The position numbers and the translations under genes were made by a program. From an uncultured bacterium (GTDB taxonomy: Bacteria; Cyanobacteriota; Vampirovibrionia; Gastranaerophilales; Gastranaerophilaceae), in contig USFB01000032.1 in NCBI GenBank assembly GCA_900553895.1, forward strand, positions 1 to 22,754: a stretch of DNA of 22,754 nt, in the 5' to 3' direction. The notes under the pieces were generated by a model, which was not told where the DNA came from, did not search any database, and saw only the letters and a list, made by a program, of their open reading frames with translations. Below are positions 21,491 to 22,754 of this stretch, in pieces (within the stretch, counting starts at the first letter, position 1; every line of letters begins with the position of its first letter).

Positions 21491-22754
21491 ATGGAAAATA
21501 CATACGCACATGCAAAACAAACTCCAGCGTTTATTAATAAACAAATGGATAAAGGCGGATTGAAAAAGCTTCTTTCTCAAATGTATTTAGAATACGGCGG
21601 AGCAAAAACTGCAGAGTTAGCTAATACACTTAAGAATTTAGGTTACAAATACGCTACAAAATCGGGTGTTACTATTTCAATCGCTGACTTGTCAGTTCCT
21701 GATTCTAAAAAAGAATTGTTAAAGGAAGCTGAAGCTGAAATTGAAAAGTCAACAAACAGATACTTAAAGGGTGAAATTACAGAAGTTGAAAGATATACAA
21801 AGGTTATTGATACTTGGTCTGAAACAACAGCTAAGTTGACAGAACAAGTAGTTGAAAACTTCGATAAATTAAACCCGGTATATATGATGGCATTCTCTGG
21901 TGCGAGAGGTAACTTATCACAGGTTTCTCAGTTGGTTGGTATGAGAGGGTTGATGGCAGACGCACAAGGTCAAATCATCGACTTGCCGATTACTTCAAAC
22001 TTTAAAGAAGGTCTTTCTTGTACTGAATACATCATTTCTTCATACGGTGCTCGTAAAGGTTTGGTAGATACAGCGTTGAAAACAGCCGATTCAGGTTATT
22101 TGACAAGACGTTTGGTTGACGTTGCTCAAGATGTTATTATCAGAGATGCTGATTGCGGTACTGAAAAGAGCATCAACATGAAACCTATCACAGATGGTGA
22201 TAATATTATTGTTCCTCTAATCGACAGATTGTTGGGCAGAACAGTTGCTCAAGATATCTTTGATGAAGATGGTACAACTCTTCTTGTAGCAAAAAATACT
22301 ACAATGGACAGAAAAGATATTAAGAAAATCGCTCACTTAAACTTGCAAGAACTAAAAGTTCGTTCAGGTTTAACTTGCGGTCTTGAATATGGTGTTTGCC
22401 AAAAATGTTACGGTTGGGCAATGACAACTCAAAAACTAGTTGATGTTGGTGAAGCAATTGGTATTATTGCTGCTCAATCAATCGGTGAACCTGGTACACA
22501 GCTTACAATGAGAACCTTCCACACAGGTGGTGCGGTTGGCGTTAAAGAAGCTACTAAAGAAATTCACGCAACAGAAGCAGGTACAGTTGAATCTAAGCTT
22601 AAAACAAGAGAACTTAGAACTCGTCACGGGGATGTTGTTAGAGTTTCTATCTATGAAGCTGATATTGAAGTTAAAGGTGCTAAAAAATCTACTTCTTATC
22701 ACATACCTGCAGGTGCAACAGTGTTCTTTACTGACGGTATGAAGATTGAAAAAG
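21491..22754 (+). CDS. rpoC2: RNA polymerase beta' C-terminal part, separate gene (3' end beyond right edge)
   Basis: Open from ATG at 21491 to the window end, 421 codons seen. It starts 27 nt after the rpoC1 stop; the ribosome site is weak (AAAGGGA, about 12 nt from ATG). The order of features is that of the downstream half of beta': secondary channel and F region, MMAFSGARGNLSQVSQLVGM, bridge helix and trigger loop (RGLMADAQGQIIDLPITSNF, GLVDTALKTADSGYLTRRLV). The second zinc site is C222, C296, C303 and C306; its spacing of 74, 7 and 3 equals that of E. coli beta' C814/C888/C895/C898. The region IIAAQSIGEPGTQLTMRTFH closes the visible part. Cyanobacterial RpoC2 carries a large insertion further on that is outside this window. 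Confidence 0.96.
   Translation, partial: MENTYAHAKQTPAFINKQMDKGGLKKLLSQMYLEYGGAKTAELANTLKNLGYKYATKSGVTISIADLSVPDSKKELLKEAEAEIEKSTNRYLKGEITEVERYTKVIDTWSETTAKLTEQVVENFDKLNPVYMMAFSGARGNLSQVSQLVGMRGLMADAQGQIIDLPITSNFKEGLSCTEYIISSYGARKGLVDTALKTADSGYLTRRLVDVAQDVIIRDADCGTEKSINMKPITDGDNIIVPLIDRLLGRTVAQDIFDEDGTTLLVAKNTTMDRKDIKKIAHLNLQELKVRSGLTCGLEYGVCQKCYGWAMTTQKLVDVGEAIGIIAAQSIGEPGTQLTMRTFHTGGAVGVKEATKEIHATEAGTVESKLKTRELRTRHGDVVRVSIYEADIEVKGAKKSTSYHIPAGATVFFTDGMKIEK

Overview
The window is low-GC bacterial chromosome that looks like the non-photosynthetic sister lineage of Cyanobacteria (Melainabacteria/Vampirovibrionia, e.g. Gastranaerophilales). The main reason is the split RNA polymerase: rpoB is followed by a separate rpoC1 (ending after the catalytic NADFDGD region) and a separate rpoC2. 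This split is a hallmark of the cyanobacterial line. A DUF512/PDZ radical-SAM protein of the type also found in Cyanobacteria agrees with it. The lineage call is an inference; no 16S gene is present.

Region 1-5.6 kb is mobile DNA, all on the minus strand. A MuA-type DDE transposase (start reassigned to 5462), a MuB/TniB-type AAA+ ATPase and an unfamiliar 229-aa protein form one tightly packed operon. Beyond a roughly 315-bp regulatory gap lies a second module: a small HTH protein whose stop overlaps the start of a second, clearly different MuA-type transposase, which runs off the left edge. Strong inverted repeats sit in the gap. The chromosomal HU gene, with its own terminator and promoter, lies directly upstream of the first module.

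Region 5.9-6.4 kb has no protein gene. It holds a cluster of degenerate ~22-bp repeats in both orientations and then tRNA-Gln(UUG) with its terminator and promoter. Region 6.5-9.4 kb is a divergent pair of lineage-type proteins of unknown function: a Gly/Met-rich protein and a very acidic protein with 16 consecutive GAA codons. Region 9.4-13.4 kb (minus) is a compact operon: TerC/DUF475 membrane protein, tRNA nucleotidyltransferase, MgtC-like membrane protein and a membrane-anchored TPR protein. Opposite it, a PadR regulator and the DUF512 radical-SAM protein form a plus-strand operon. Then come rnpA with a coupled unknown gene (minus) and rpoB-rpoC1-rpoC2 (plus, running off the right edge).

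The most interesting signals are: (1) three perfect matches to the cyanobacterial HLR1 consensus, the RpaB response-regulator site, all intergenic: two between the Gly/Met-rich and acidic genes, one between rnpA and rpoB; (2) two different MuA-type transposases in tandem with a possible catalytically dead IS1595-like partner; (3) the bidirectional repeat cluster between HU and tRNA-Gln, which could be transposon-end or regulatory sites; (4) predicted leaderless mRNAs for rnpA and the PadR gene, where the -10 box ends 6 nt before the ATG.
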